From Aphelocoma coerulescens (lineage: Eukaryota; Chordata; Aves; Passeriformes; Corvidae), in contig NC_091017.1 in assembly GCF_041296385.1 (NCBI RefSeq), forward strand, positions 54,496,214 to 54,560,213: a DNA stretch of 64,000 nucleotides, written 5' to 3'. Position numbers and translations under genes: made by a program. Below, in pieces: positions 1-14,189 of this stretch; the stretch's first letter is position 1; the number at the start of each line of letters is the position of its first letter. The notes below the pieces were generated by a model. The model did not search any database and was not told the DNA's origin. It saw nothing but the letters and a program-made list of their open reading frames with translations.

Positions 1-3000
1 CATACACACGTTTGCAGGGAATTTAGTTGAGGACTACTAAAGAGAAACTTTCAATTAAGGACAATGTTTTGTACTTGTCTGGGAGGTAATCTCTTGCATT
101 TCCCCTTGAATCATTTCATACCAGCCATTGTCAAAGGTAGGACAGATGTATAAATGGGCAATTGGCCTAATCAAAGAGGAACGTTTCTGCATGTTTACAA
201 CCACTACTGCTAAGCACCTCTCCAGAAAATCTGACAATTTAATAAATGTTGCCCAAACAGCCAGAAACTTGTTTAAACCAGCAGGTAGTATAACCACCAC
301 AAAGTAAGTTTCAGAATCCGATTTTCTACAGACAGGGCAGCTATTTGAAAGGCGTAATTGCACTAATTATAGTAAGTGTTTCGTAATGTTTCATCAAAAA
401 CACTGGCCCACACTGCATAGCAGGTGCTCATTAAATGTGCAAGATCTGCTATTAATAATCATTTACCCCTTGTGGAATCTGTAAAAAGTATATAATAAAG
501 ATAAAACTTAACTTCCCAAGAACACTACCTAAGAAAACAATATTTCAAAGATACAATACCAAGTTAAAACTCCTAGCTGAAAAGAAGAACAAAGTGACCC
601 TGCACTCTGCTGATCTCTCAGAAACTAAATACTGTTTCTCAATAAAACATGTACGTACTAATCTCTGTATCAGATATACAGAGCCATTGGATGCTATCCT
701 GTAACATACATATGTTTTCAGTATTACAGTGCATAAAAGTTACATCTTTTCATCAGTGTTACTGAGCATCTCAAAGGCAGAATGTACACGAGTTCAGCAA
801 ACTTAGGTAATTGTCTGATAATGTCAGTAGGACAAGTTATAGCCACAGCCCTATTTTCTGCTTTCCCATTAAAGAAACATCTGTCTTCTCAGCTATTTTT
901 AACCACTGACAAGGACAGACCTAGAGTCCTGCTTCACAGAAAGCAAATATAGCTTTAGTGCGCCTACTCCCTGCCACAAAACAACAAAATGAGAAGGCAG
1001 TAGATCGTGCTAGGCAAACTACCTTGTGCTCCCATCGTGAGTAAGCACTACCCTCCAGCTGTAAGCACCACTAAACTTGAAGTGGCGCAAGTAAGCATTC
1101 TTTTTTATTTATTTTTTTTTTTTTTTGTCTATGTAGTTGGAAACCTAGAGATATTACCACAGGAAGAGGAACAGGTGCTGTCTAGATCCATTTCCTGTAG
1201 CTTATAAATATCTATGCTTGTGATTCCCAGGAGTTATCCTGTTGCTTGAGAGCAGCTGAAGGTGAGAAAACTGAGTTGTAATCACTACAAACGCAGACTG
1301 AGAATGCATTTTTCTGATAGACAATTTCAAAGAAATGCACTAACTTTTTTGAAACACATTTATTTTAAAATACCTCAGAAATATTATTACAAGCCCAGGT
1401 GGCTAATGCTGCTAACAGATGTGCAATTTTTGTCTGGGGATTACAAAAAATGCAGTTTATTAAATTGTGTCATATGGCAGATGGATAGGAGCTCTGTGGA
1501 ATATTCGGTTGATTACTCCATAGTTTCTGCAGTCAGGGGAAAAGCCCCAGCCTGCATTTTTGCATATGCACAGTTACTGGAGAGTGCCAGTTTCCATTTA
1601 TTAAAGAAAGGGTATTGAAACAAAATACCTCAGGGCTTCTCCAAGATTGTCTATTCTGTATTGGTTAAGGCTGAACATTGTCTTTTTGTGTCACGGAAAA
1701 GAAATGAAATAGGGATACAAGCCCTTCCAGCTAAACAGCTACTTCCTCTGATAAACATGGAGTTTATATCTTACTATTTCATCTGCTCTACCCAAATAGC
1801 CCTTTAAACTTTCTTTATGAATTGTAATTATATTACCACAGTTATATGAAGATTCGAACAACGATTCTGGTTTTAGAACAACTTCCATGCCTAAATGGAA
1901 AAGCTCTCACAAATGTAATTTCCTATTCTGTTTACAAAGGTCTGCTGCTTGGTGACTCATCATCTTCCTATGAGTTGTAGCAGTCAAGAGAAAGAGCGAG
2001 CAGTTTATGTTGACTCAACAAAATAATCACTTTAAAAAGAACAACCTGTTTTTCCCTGCTAACACAAATTTTCTGCAACAGTGTTTACACATTAGTATGT
2101 GTAAAATCAAACAATACAAAAAGTAGAAAAAGCATAGAACTTGAGTACCAAAAATAACACATATTCATAATAACTTAAAAAATTATCATGACTACGTATT
2201 CTATTGATTTCAGTCCAAAACAGTGTTATGCATTTTGTCATTAAAAGCTAAATAAGAGTATCCTGAAACCACCAACACATTTTATGTGAAAGGTTTGATA
2301 CACTTAACAATGTAATTATTTCATTTATAATTAGAAGAAAATGATGAAAAGTTGAATAATATTTTTCTCATCCATTAGTGTAGCAATTGAAAAGTGGCAC
2401 ATTATAAATGGAGCTGAGTAGGAATATGAGTATAAAACCGGCTGTCATCTAACACTTTCTGTATAAGATCCTGCATTCAATTATCTACAAGTTTGTCAAA
2501 TTTCAGCTGTTGCTGCTAAAATTTACCATGTCAGCAAATGCACTTCAGACAGAATTTTTTTTAGAAAGTTTCTTTAAAAAAAGGTTCCAACAATAGCAGC
2601 AAGGACTAGTAATTGGTTTATGTTACAGTGAGACCAAGAATCTGTGGAATAAGGCCTTCCAATATATTCCTTCTTTTGACTCAGGAAAGCAGATGTTCCA
2701 AAAAATGCCTACAAAAGCATGGTCAACTTATTAACCTGCAAAAAAAAAATCCTTACTGCTTTTCACATTTCCAGTGTTCCTCCTTCTGAAGAGTGTGCAA
2801 ATTTTCTCTGAAATATAAATTTTTTTGCTTATTGAAATTATTACTCATGACTTCTATGAGCAATGGGTCTATGAGAATGCACTTCCCACTGCTCTAAGTG
2901 TGGCTGTTGCTGGAGACCAGGAGAATTCACAGCAGCCTATGAGATGGGGAAATGCAGCCTTATAAGGCAAAAGATCTAGATGAGCAAGAAATATGCTTTG

Positions 3001-6000
3001 AGAGGGGAATATACAGTGAAACTAGGACAGCAAGGCTGAAAATAGGTGAACACATGCAAAGAGATGAATAAATATCTGCAGAGAGGAGGTTATGGCATTG
3101 AGGGTTATAGAGAATTCATAAGAGGACTGCGTAAGGACAAGTGAGATGCAGGCCTAGAGGAGGGAGAAGCATCTCTCCAAGTGCAGAAATAGACCCACAC
3201 ATGCCAGAGACACACCAGCCATCAAAGCTTGAAAATCCTCTGCTAAGTTGTGGATCTCATCCTCCACTGGTACTGGTCCATACAGAGAATGAAAACTCCG
3301 TAATGCTTATCAGCTACTGCCACAGGAGCTCTGCTCTGAACATGCAAGACCTACTCATGCGTCTCAAGGTGTTTATAGTTTTCTTTTATGTCTGTAATTT
3401 CACTGCCCTTCATGTTCTGATTAGAAAAAGGAGAACAATCCTACGTCTCATCTCACAGTCGGATTGGAAAATGATATGTTTTCTGCACGCAGAGCAGGGT
3501 CTGAACAGTTGGCAGTAAATAAAGCAAAAGACCACAGGTTGACAGAGAGGCTGGCAGGAAAAATAAATAAGTACTGACACAGCCCGTTCTTCCCTTCGGT
3601 GCACCCAATGAGGCATAAATCTGTGAAATCGAAAGTAGGTGATTGTTCAGTAAAAAGCCCTGCAATGGGAGAGGGTGCCCACAAAGGCTTGCTTTAGTAC
3701 TGGAGATTTTAACCTCCAGGCCTGTTGTCAACTGCCAGAGACAGCTCCTTTGGGAGAAGATTTATATGGCTTAAAATGGGCTCTTATTCTAGAATTGGTC
3801 TCCAGACAACTTTGCCTCTCCCTCTCAAACGAGGAGGAGGCCAGAAGAGGTAGCGCCTCTCAAGCTCAGCTATGTTTTGTGAATTTTCCTCAGTGCCAAG
3901 TGTATAAACTTTTTCTGCAGGAAAAAGAACTATCAATTATTAAAAACAAGAGAAAACAACCCCACCAGTAACATTGAAATAAATCTTTTAATGGTTCTTC
4001 TTCCATAAATTCTCTGTGAATTTTAATGATACAGGAAGTTTGAAGAGCTGTCTCTCTGTTTCTGAGCTCAGCTGAGACAACTGCGTGATTGGAAACAGCA
4101 TGAAAAATCTCTAAAGGATTAATTTTCAAGTGAAAGACTAATTAATTTATTTGCAAAAGAAAGCCACTTGCTAAAACTTTGTATGAAACAATATCATTCT
4201 TTATATATAAAGGTGTTTGAATCTTTCTTTGCATACAAGCCCATCCTGAAATAAGAAACAATCTTAATTTAGTACTTTGATATCCAACAGTGGAAGTCTT
4301 TTGAAAGCATTAGAACATCTTCAGGGAGAGAGCTGAAAGCATCAAACTGACATTTTTTATCTTCAAGCTATTTTCCACTTGCAGCTCAGCAGAGAAACTG
4401 GAGACGTGCTTGAGACAAACAGCGAGTCAAAGGTTGGCGTAACAGACCAAACAGGAGCTAATCCTGCTACAACGCGGGTGGCAAAAGGCAGAGGTGCAGC
4501 TCTGCAGTTCATGGCACAGTGTTTGTGCTGGATTTGGCTTTAGAGAGGAAACCACTGGAGAGGCTTTGAGGAAACTGGCATGGACAAATTACAATTCCAC
4601 CTAGTTTGCAACATGCAAGAGCAGGTTTTTACCAATGTAGGGAAGCACTTTGGACGATTAAGTTCAGCATATATATTGATGTAACTGTAGCTTCCTTGCT
4701 TACAGATTGAATGTGGGGAGGAGAATTTTTAAGTGAAGATCCTCAAAGATTGTGAACACGTTGTGCACTATGACAAAGCTGCTTCACTGGGCTCCCTAAC
4801 TCCTTGCTGTATTACTGGTGACCATATTCTACAGCAAAGGTCCTCATTTGAGATGGTGCAGAGGGGAGCTTATCCAGGCACTGCTTGTTTTCCAAGTACT
4901 TAGGAGGAGGGATGTCTCACTGACTGAACTACAGGAACAATTGAACAATTTTAAGAAGAGGACTGTTGTTCTGATTCTATGTGCATCTCAAGTCCATGAC
5001 TCCATAAACAGTAAAGAATTCAACCTTTATGATGTACAGCCCCTGGAGTATGAGCAGGAGGACTCATATGGATGAAGCTCTCTGTTAACTCCTTTTTCAC
5101 CCTCAGTTGCAGGATTTGAATTTACTGAACCAGCCCTGCAGGCTCTAACCTTTTCCAGCAACAGCATCAGAAAGGAGTGATAGCAAGCTGAGCTATGGAT
5201 ACCAAGCCAAGGACTCACCATATGGTGTTTTTGTTACACACAAGGGGAAAGATTGCTTTAAAGACCAAGGGCCGAATTCCTCCCTGGCTGAAAACTACTA
5301 AATTCAGTGGTGTTAGATCAAGCATGAAGTCAACAGCAAACTAATTCTCTGTGATGGGGAACAGGAGTCAAGGTTGTTTTTTTTAATAGCCCAAGGATGT
5401 CTATAAGGTAAACTCAGCTGAGCCAAGTTTATTTTTTTTATGTCTAACTGACATCTGTTCTCAGAAAGCCTGCAGCACACTGGAACTGTTTCCCAACCTT
5501 TTTCCTCTATAAACACTGTGAACTTCTATGATGGTCAGAGATGGTGAAAAGGTGTGTTTCATACAAAAATGGGCACCACAAATGACCCAGGAGATACTGT
5601 GGAAAAATACTCTGACACCACTTTAGTGATTCTATATTCAAGAAATACAAGAAATCTTTCCAACAACCAGTTGTTAATTTTTGTTGAAATGCATTGACAC
5701 ATGACAGCAGATGAATTTTAGCCATTGTTATCTCCTTTCACATTAAAGAAATTGGACTGGAGACAATACACTCTGAGCTAACCAAGCTACTGACAGTCTA
5801 AGCCCCTCTTTTACATTTTCAGAGCATTTGATGTACAGATCAATTAAAGGGCTTATTTCAAGTCTTCAAATAGCACAGCAGCTATGACATGCAGAACCCC
5901 CCTAATGCAGACATTCAGTAAAGTGCACATTGGTACACTTTTATCTTTACAGCATGTTATCTCATTTTTACAGGGAGATGTTACCAGAATGAGTTGGTTG

Positions 6001-9000
6001 AAATGCAAAAAGTAATTGGGGAACTTGGCTTTTAAACTTCATGAGCTATTAAATAGATGGTGAAAAAAAAATTGGTTGTTAACATGAGTCAGGTTGTCTA
6101 ACCTGTCTACTGCTGTGGGTTAACTTTGCAATACCTGAGAGAGATTTTAGAGGATATTTTTGAAGCCTGGGATAATGGCTGGTGAAGTTGTACTCAAGGT
6201 AATGTAAATCAGCACTTATTCAACAGAAGACTGTTAACAGCTATAAATCCAAAAGAAATATAGCTGGAATCAGACCAAATATGTATTTTGTTTTATATAG
6301 CAGGAGATGTTACATAGGTATTTTAGAACTGAATTCAAGCAGGAAAACGAGAAGAAAAATAATGTGGCTAAACTTCCTACAATATCAATAAGACCCATCT
6401 GCAGAATCAATTTTTTATTGACAGAGCAAAGACAGCAGTGATGCAGGTTTCAAGAAGTATAGGTTGTCTCGTAACTCTGGCTGTTGTGAAGCGGTAGAAT
6501 GAGTACACAAACCTGAGAGATGAGTTTACAGAATGGTGACTCTTATAGGTTCCTGTGGGAGACCAAAACTGATCCTGGTGGATATAAATTATTCATGCCT
6601 TACCTGTGTTATTGATTCTCGCCCTAAACTCAGTGCGACCAGAAAAGTTAGGACTGACTGAGAAAAGGAAGGGGATACCCTGAAGATGCAGTCTGGTAGA
6701 AGAGGACATGCTGCTAGTGTAAGGAGTGAGGCCAAAGGATGCCAGCAGGAAGAGAGATCATTAAAAAAACCTGACATTTTGTTTGGAAAATGAGAAACTC
6801 AAAAGCATTTGAGCTGTTAGTGGTTACTTTGCAGCTGCCAGGGATCTCTTATACTTCTGGCTTCTTCTAGCTTCTGGCTGACCACCCATGGCAAGAAGCA
6901 ATTAGTAGAGCTGCCTGTCTCTGAACCTAGCAGTCTTCTAACACTCTCTTGCCAAGTGAAATATCAGTATTGATAGTCCAGCTACAGGTTGCTTGATCTT
7001 CTGCAGCTCCACTGCTCCCATCTGCCACTGCAGAAGCCCAAAACACAGTCCTTTCCCATTTTCCTGCAGCTGCTTTCTTTCTCACAGGTGAAAAAAAGCT
7101 TCCCCTTCAGAAGGCGGCTGTGACTCCCAGTACTGGAACTGCTTCACTGGCATCTACAGTTCACCTTGCCACCTTTCTCAACTCCACCATTCACCCAAAG
7201 ATGACATGAAGCATCCCATAGATTTCTTAAGTCTTTGGCAGACAGTTTTACCCATCATGAAATACCTGTGAGGTGCAGGACCCGGGCAGCCCGTGCCATA
7301 TTGCTTATTGAGACTCAGCTGTTGCAGCAGTCTTGTACTGACACCATTGATATCTGTTTGCAGGTTTTTTCCCTGGGCAGCATTTGTGGCAATGAGTCCA
7401 TCCTTTGTCTCATTCAAGGACAAGCGACTTTTATCAGACTCAGGCACTTTGCCCAAGAGCTCTTTTGCCAGATACCCTCACAAGTATGTCTGCAACCAGA
7501 AACTCTTCCAGTCTTGCATTCCATTTGCAGACTGTATGTTCACAGCTGAAATATTATTATTGAGAGGTAATGAATATATCTGACAGGTACCTTAACACAC
7601 TATCAATAAAGATATTAAACTTCTTTCACACTCAAGGACTTAAACAACCCTCCTTTTCTGCTTGAGCTCATTAACACTGGGCTTCTCTTGAACCTGCCAC
7701 ATATAAGATTGCAAGAAACAAGGTCAGACAGACATATCAGAGGTATTTCTCTTTGCTGGAGTCTGTGTTCCTTTCTGTATATTTTTTTCTCCTAGATATG
7801 TTATTTTCCTCTAGGAAATATATAATTTTTTCTGCCTAGCTTTACTTTTGAATATTTTCCAAAATCTCTGGGTGTTTTCGTTGTGCCCTTCTCCTCATTT
7901 TCCTCCCATTAGTATGTTTTCTATGTACTCTCTATATCTGAAAGGTGTTAGAGTTGCTGATAAATCATAGCAGGTAAACAACACAACTTAGATGGCCCTC
8001 TCGAGGAACAGTCTCTAAACAGGAGAGCTGAGAGCAGTGGCGAAAGAGGAAACCAAGCAAAGGGTTTGGGATGGCTGATAAAATAAAAGTGTATTCTGCC
8101 TCCTTGATGTCTTCTGCTGAGACATAAAAAGAACAGAAAACTGTAGAAAATGTCCATACAGACTCATAGCCACAAAACCATTACATTTCAAAGGAAATAT
8201 TTTCATAGCCTACAAGGGGAAGAAGGAATTGCACAATGCACAACACTAAAGACTATGAATAGGGATCCACTCCATCTCTCCTGAGAGTGCATCACTAGTA
8301 ATTTGAGAACAATTTTTCTTTCTAGCTGCCAGTGACTTGTTTTAATGACTGAGTATGCACTGAAATAAATAAACAGAATTATTCCTAGGCAACACTCATA
8401 AATCCTCAAGGCTGAGGTACAGCTAGCTAATCCACATAAAATATATATGGACGTTTCCTAGGTCAAGCAGGGCTGCATCTGCATCTCATTGGCATTTCTC
8501 ACAGTGTCTCAAAATTATCCTCATGGAAGTTTTTTTCCAGGAAAACTTTTTCATGGCAGAAGTCCAGTGATAGTTGTTATCAAAGAAAAGAAAGTGTAAG
8601 GTGTTTTAAAACCATTTCTTGTTACACATGAAGAACCAGTAATATATCTTAGTTTGTGAAATCACCATGCACCCTACTCCAACAATCTTTGTCTGGATTC
8701 AGGACTGCAGAGGCTGAACAGCCCATGAAGGTTTCATGTCTTTAGTAATACTACAGAATAACTTTCTCATGATTACAGTAAGTGTCTCCTGTTGAAGCTA
8801 GAACACAACCAGGGCTGTGAGTTTGCAATTGCATTATATTTTTAATACAACATCTACAAGTATCAAGAGAAATGTAGAAACAGATTAAGAAATTGAACAC
8901 AGACTTGGCATCACCCTACACATGAAGCTTGGGAGTCATCTTTTCACACACCCCTTCTTTCATCATGAATCACCTGGCCCAGATTCAGCCATTTGGGGAA

Positions 9001-9382
9001 TCTGGAAGAAGTGAAATTTGAAGAAAAATATTCTCTTCAGATTGAAGAGGGGTTATCAATTAGGGTGGAAAATGTGCATACCTCTATGCTTTCTAGCAAT
9101 GAGTAGCTGCCATATCTGCTTCCTCTACTTTTTGAGTCAGCAGTATATGGCCATGGTTTAAGCACTTCTTTCTTGCAAATTTTTTTATAATGCTAGCATT
9201 TGAAAGTAACCTACTATTAAGATGCTATCTACTGTGCATGTGTTGGCCCATATAAAAGGATTGTTTATGTACCTAGAAATTTCTGTGTGTTTCAATATGT
9301 GATTTGCCAGTTTTTAGTGTTTATCACATTTGCTTCTGATTCCCGTCTTAATAGTGTACACTACTTGAAAAAAATATACTTT
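1..9382. other. Unannotated non-coding stretch
   Basis: I recognise no gene, RNA gene or transposable element in this AT-rich stretch. The open frames are short (the longest is about 118 codons near 1262-1618), overlap one another on both strands and resemble no family I know. Points of note are a T-run near 1110-1127 and two AP-1-like sites near 1953 and 2008, described separately. Diverged repeats too old to see by eye may be present. Confidence 0.5.
1953..2020. promoter_or_regulatory. Pair of AP-1-like sites
   Basis: The heptamer TGACTCA occurs at 1953-1959 and again inside the perfect 13-bp palindrome TGTTGACTCAACA at 2008-2020. TGACTCA is the classical AP-1 (Fos/Jun) recognition site, and the palindrome also resembles a Maf recognition element. 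Two such sites within 70 bp could mark an enhancer, but 7-bp motifs occur often by chance. No promoter or gene is recognisable nearby. Confidence 0.2.
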
Positions 9383-9384
9383 TA

Positions 9385-9418
<34 letters not shown>

Positions 9419-9423
9419 TTTTT
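9383..9423. repeat. (TA)n followed by poly-T tract
   Basis: About nine TA dinucleotides (9383-9400) are followed directly by 23 T residues (9401-9423). This is a compound simple repeat, probably polymorphic in length. No retroposon body is recognisable on either side, so I cannot say whether the T-run is the tail of an old minus-strand insertion. Confidence 0.9.
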
Positions 9424-9676
9424 CTTGCTAAGCCCACTTTAATTCACTGAGGAAATCGTATTCTGTATTAACAGCTGAATAAATGTCATTTGGATTTGTC
9501 CTTGTCAGTGAGGGAGGTTAAGACATGGGCACTTTATCAGTCCATGATTAAGCTATGAGCATTCTATTTAATTCAGTTTGTTTCAACTTACTGACAAAGC
9601 CCTCGTAAACAAACACCTCATTCTTGATTACTTAAAGAAAATACATTTGCTGTAAGGCCATTATTTTATATCCAAT

Positions 9677-9740
9677 TGTGCTGGTTTTGGCTGGGACAGA
9701 GTTAATTTTCTTCACAGTGGCTAGTATGCTCTGCCTACTG
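9677..9740 (+). mobile_element. 5' fragment of an ERVL-like LTR
   Basis: The sequence starts TGTGCTGGTTTTGGCTGGGA and continues with AGAGTTAATTTTCTTC, almost identical to the first 40 bases of the fuller LTR at 42378. The likeness fades after about 60 bp and the rest of an LTR is not found. It is a truncated or heavily eroded copy of the same avian retroviral LTR family. The family name is not certain. The plus orientation is inferred from the TG start. Confidence 0.75.
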
Positions 9741-11197
9741 CAAATTTAAGACAGAAGTAGCTGTGTCCATTTATGCTTCCTAGATGTACAAACTATGGAA
9801 TGATGCTATTTTCACCAAATGTCTTGAAAATGAATGAAAAAGGGCTGTGGAATCAGATATCATCATAGTTAACTGAGAAACTGAATCCTTTTCATAGGTT
9901 TATGTCTACTGATAGTCATTGGTACTGGGGCATTTAATCACGACCTAAATCTTTTTAGCTTCTTAGCTCTGGCTGGAGAATGAATTTACATTACCAAGAG
10001 AAAAAAAAAAAGGAAAAAAAAAGGAAGAGAAATTAAGTAGGAGATTATAAAAAGTGCAAGGTGGAATTAATGAACTCTGGTGCAAATTAGTGCAATATAT
10101 ACACCTTCATCAAATTCTGTTTTGTCCTTTGCATAATTGCTTTTGTTTCCACACCCAATATAATAAACTAGGTGCTAGGTGAGGAAAAATAAGTGGCATG
10201 CATCTACACATGCTATCTCTGTTCCACTGGTTATTGTTTAAAAAACGACAAATGTTCTGCTTCAAAAGATTATGTCAATTAATATGGCATTTCTTTAAAT
10301 GGAAATCTGTAAGAAGAAGCAACACAAATCTATTTCTGGAAGGAGGAAAAAAAATCTTTACTTCAGTCTTTGCTTAATTTGTTTTAAATACAGCTGTGGC
10401 TGCACAGACTTTTGTTCTACATAAGGGGTGAATTCTGAAAAAGAAACTATGTTTTTTCACTTTCTATACTTCTTTTGTCTTCAGTCTTTGTACTGGCAAA
10501 TATGCATGTGAGTAAATGTGCATGGAAATGTTACCTAGGTGAGTTCACATTATAAAAAAACCCAAACCAACACTTATTACAGTATTATCAAGCCCAGTTA
10601 TGCTTAGATTCAGGCAAACTATCTATCACTCAACATCACAGTCTACCATAAGCTGCAGGTTTTGTCTTCATTAGTTGGTAGTTGAAAAATTTTTCTTGGT
10701 TTTTTTCAATACCAGCTATGAAACTTGCCTCCATTAACACTTTTTTTCAGTATTATCTGCATTTCCATTTCCTATTTTCTTCCTGCAGTGAAGAAAACAG
10801 AAAGTTATGTTATACATAGTTTGAATGTCTTTATAACAATAGAGTGTTTTCTGCAAATTGTGTCTCTTCCCTCATACTCTTGTAAGTCACAGATTTCCTG
10901 AAATTTTTTCTTCTTTTCAGTCTGCGGTGTATCAAAGAAAATCTGTCTATTGGGAAAAGACATCTTCCTACTAGTCAACAAAAGCACAATTTTTATCTAT
11001 ATACGTGAAAGTTAATTTTCTGACTGAAAAGATATTTTAAAAATATGATTTGAAGTACTTTGATATTCACACTTGTGTGGTCTTCATTCAAAATGGTACC
11101 TCAGCTCCTGTGTCCCACTAGACTGATGAAATAAAAATTGGAAGATAGGAAATACTGTTAAAGCTACTTATGTCTCAGAGAAAATAGTTTAGAAAAC
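9741..11197. other. Unannotated non-coding stretch
   Basis: AT-rich sequence with short homopurine/A-rich runs near 10000-10025 (A runs interrupted by GG) and an A-run near 10553. I see no gene, RNA gene or recognisable transposon. Confidence 0.5.
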
Positions 11198-11320
11198 TAT
11201 AGAATCATAGAACTGTAGAATGATAAAAGTGAGAAGGGACCATAAAGATTATCTTGTTCATCTTATCACTAGACCAGATTACCCAGAGCCCAATCCAACC
11301 TGGCCTTGAATGCCTCCAGA
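11198..11320 (-). mobile_element. CR1 LINE, 3'-end fragment
   Basis: Read on the minus strand this is the 3' end of an avian CR1 non-LTR retrotransposon. The plus strand starts with ATAGAATCATAGAACTGTAG, the complement of the terminal ATTCTATG-type repeats. It then carries the familiar AGAAGGGACC and ATCCAACCTGGCCTTGAATG blocks. Only about 120 bp remain, because CR1 copies are usually 5'-truncated. The fragment is diverged, which suggests an old insertion. It has no coding capacity. Confidence 0.85.
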
Positions 11321-13775
11321 AAAGCCTCTAAATGGAACTGTAAAGCTTCTGTTTCTCCTGACCCTTCATTAGACATAGAGAGAAAACAAGCTGTTATGAA
11401 ATGAGAGTCAGCAAATCAACATTTTCTGCATGGCCTGGAGAGTTTATGGAATATCTACTTTTATATACTTGGCCAATGAGAGTTAAGGTGGCATAGAATC
11501 CTGAGCACTTCAGGACAATTATCTAGAAATGAAAATTTCAGCAGTGAGGTACAAAGCAAGACTATTAAGGAACACCAAAGATAGGATCAGCTGTGTAGAC
11601 CGACGTAACACTCCCATGTAGTATATTTCAGATAAATGCTTCAAATTGTGTCGTTTTTCACCAGCTAATATGCCATTAAGGCACTCACTGCATAGAGAAA
11701 CTACTGATCCCAGCAAGTTGTCTAAATTGCACTCAGACAAGATAATTTTCTTTCTCCTTGCAAAAGTTTTGTTTGACTTACATGGTAATATGTTTTTTCA
11801 CAGATTTGGAACCACATACCAAATGACATAATAATCTATTGAACAACTTTCCTTGTGATATTGTGCACGAGCCAAAAACTCCTAAGATACTTGCCAGGCT
11901 ACTAAGCAGAGAGTTTGTCCATCAGCAAAGAAAATCAGTGAATAGTTTGAGAAAGAAGACAAAAGCTGGCTAAAACAAAAACCAAATATTTCAGGAACAC
12001 ATAGAATTTCTAGTAGTCAAGACTGCATGTCTGGTATAGGAAACTACAAGAATCCTAGAGAAGAGCTGAGTACACAGAGGTGGTCTGGAACTGGTATCTT
12101 ACTTTCACATTTACTACCAAGTAATATATTATCTTACATTTCCAGAAGAGATCTCTAGAATAGATTTGTGCTACAGATCAACCCTGCTATTCACTGAAAA
12201 TGAATGTAGACAGTACAGAATAATTTATTCTTCAGCACATAACATTCTCACAGCACCTCATCTGCCCTAGCAAATGGCTGAACCAACAGTGTTGACAGGA
12301 CCATCAAGTTTGTCATATATAAAAATCCATAGTAGTGCTCCTCAAAAAGCCTTTTTCCAGCAGCAGTTGCATGACAATCCTGGAATTACAGGATGCTGAG
12401 AAAGTCAGCTAACAATACAGCCAAGTGTCTTTGGTTGCTAATGCCCATACAGGGTAAAACTTCTCAGCTGCCCACTACTCTGCAAAGCTAGAATTCTGTC
12501 AGTAAGTCTATTCTTTGAGTCTCAGGCATCTCACACAACTTTAAGTTGTTCATTTCAGACAAATTTTCTCACCATATTACCAACAGTTGTGCTATATATA
12601 CTTGTATATATAGATAATGAAAGATTGATGAATCATGAAGAGCAGCCTTGCAGAGAGATAGTACAGTGACTTTAATACTAAAGATTGTGTGCACCTGTTT
12701 GTATGATTTAATTGTTCAAACAAAAGTTAATTTTTCCAGCATCAGCTTGCCCCTGTTGTGACACATTTGTTGCTAATTGGTTTGTTTTGTAGAATTTTTG
12801 TGTAAACCTAAACCCATGGTTTTCACCAAGCCTACTGCTGCTTATCTTTATGAATCATTTCAAAGAATGCCATGTAGTTAATATTTTTTTAATCCTATTG
12901 AAAAGGCACAGTAAAAAAAATTATTTTTACATTTCATCTTTATTTCCCTCTGGCCCAACAAACATCTTAATAAAACTATGTTTCAGACATCTCTGCATCT
13001 TCCCCACCTGCTTTCTTCTCGTAACTCTCTGTTCTGTAGACCTTGTTTACTACCCTGTACCACTGTCACAGGATACTTTCCAAAAGATAGTAAAAAATTT
13101 TTCCTGTAGCTTTCCAAATATATGGACTTAGCTTCATATGACATTAGATCTCCTTTACCTCCTTTTTCTAAGTGACATAAAGTGAAAGGGTCTCATCAGG
13201 TCCTGATTTACTTATGAATGCAGTCTAAATCACGTAATCCTTGGCAAATTGCTGAGCCCAAGATTAAAGCAGACTTCTCTGCTCAGCAAGACTCTGTCTG
13301 CAACGGGAATTTGAAAAGTACAAGGCAGACATCTCTAGATATGCACTGTAAAAATCTTCATCAACATAAAATTTACATATCTGCTGAATAAAAATCCCCG
13401 CCTGCCTTACATCAGGTGTTGCTGTTTGGAGGAATGCTGCTGATATGAACAAGTGCAGAGATGAAGGGCTTGGAGAGCAACAGAGTAAGAAATGTTTTAA
13501 ATTAAGTTTTACACAGAAATCTTGTCTTTTCTTACACCAAAGGAGCTGATGGTAGTGTCCATATGCTATCATCCCCCTTTCTATTACATAAGCTTAAGCA
13601 CATGGCCATTCCAGTCTACTTATTCCCATATATCTGTATATGAATAAATAAACCTATTTTTATATAATATAAATCTATAAAAGTTAAAAATTAGAGTAAA
13701 AAATGCATGAATATGGCTTTATCACGAACTCTAGGAATTATGTCTGGGAATGTGAATTTATTAAGCAATACCTGT
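11321..13775. other. Unannotated non-coding stretch
   Basis: AT-rich sequence with no gene or repeat that I recognise. There are short TA-rich segments near 12593-12615 and open frames under 95 codons without family resemblance. Confidence 0.5.
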
Positions 13776-14175
13776 CACAGAACCACACAGTTTCAGACTG
13801 GTTGAGGTTTGAAGGGGCCCCCATAAATCATCTGGTACAACACACGAAGTTACAGTCAGGATCAGCTGGAGCAGGGGGTTCAGGGCCATGTCCAGTCAGG
13901 TTTTGAGCATCTCCAAGGAAACATGTCAGCATCTTTGGGCAACGTGTTCCGGGTTTCAACCATCCTCACAGTAAAACAGCTTAAATGAATTTTTTGTATT
14001 TTGGTTTGTGCCCATTTTCTCTTATTCTGCCTCTGGAGAGCATGAAGGAGAGAATGGCTCGGTCTTATTTATTCCCTCCACCCCCACCAGCTACTTACAT
14101 GCAGTGATAAGATCCCTGCAAGTTTTTTCTTCTCCAGGGTAAACAGTCCAAGTACTCAGCCTCTTCCTGATGCAT
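13776..14175 (-). mobile_element. CR1 LINE, 3' portion, minus strand
   Basis: On the minus strand this is the last ~400 bp of a diverged CR1. Blocks that match the reverse complement of CR1 include CACAGAACCACACAGTTTCA at the 3' terminus, CAACCATCCTCACAGTAAAA in the middle and TTCTTCTCCAGGGTAAACAG near the inner end. The C-terminal ORF2 region is broken by stops and indels. It directly abuts another CR1 piece in the opposite orientation (14190-14478), an arrangement discussed in the findings. Confidence 0.85.
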
Positions 14176-14189
14176 CCTCAGATGCTGTA

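Noticed and set aside
1262..1618. 118-codon plus-strand open frame near the left end.
   Set aside because: No family resemblance, no GC rise and no gene signals around it.
3700..3760. Possible CR1 endonuclease remnant: the plus frame reads GDFNL after ACTGGAGATTTTAACCTCC.
   Set aside because: Only about 25 bp agree with the CR1 GDFNLP region. The following sequence does not continue the domain, so a chance match is more likely.
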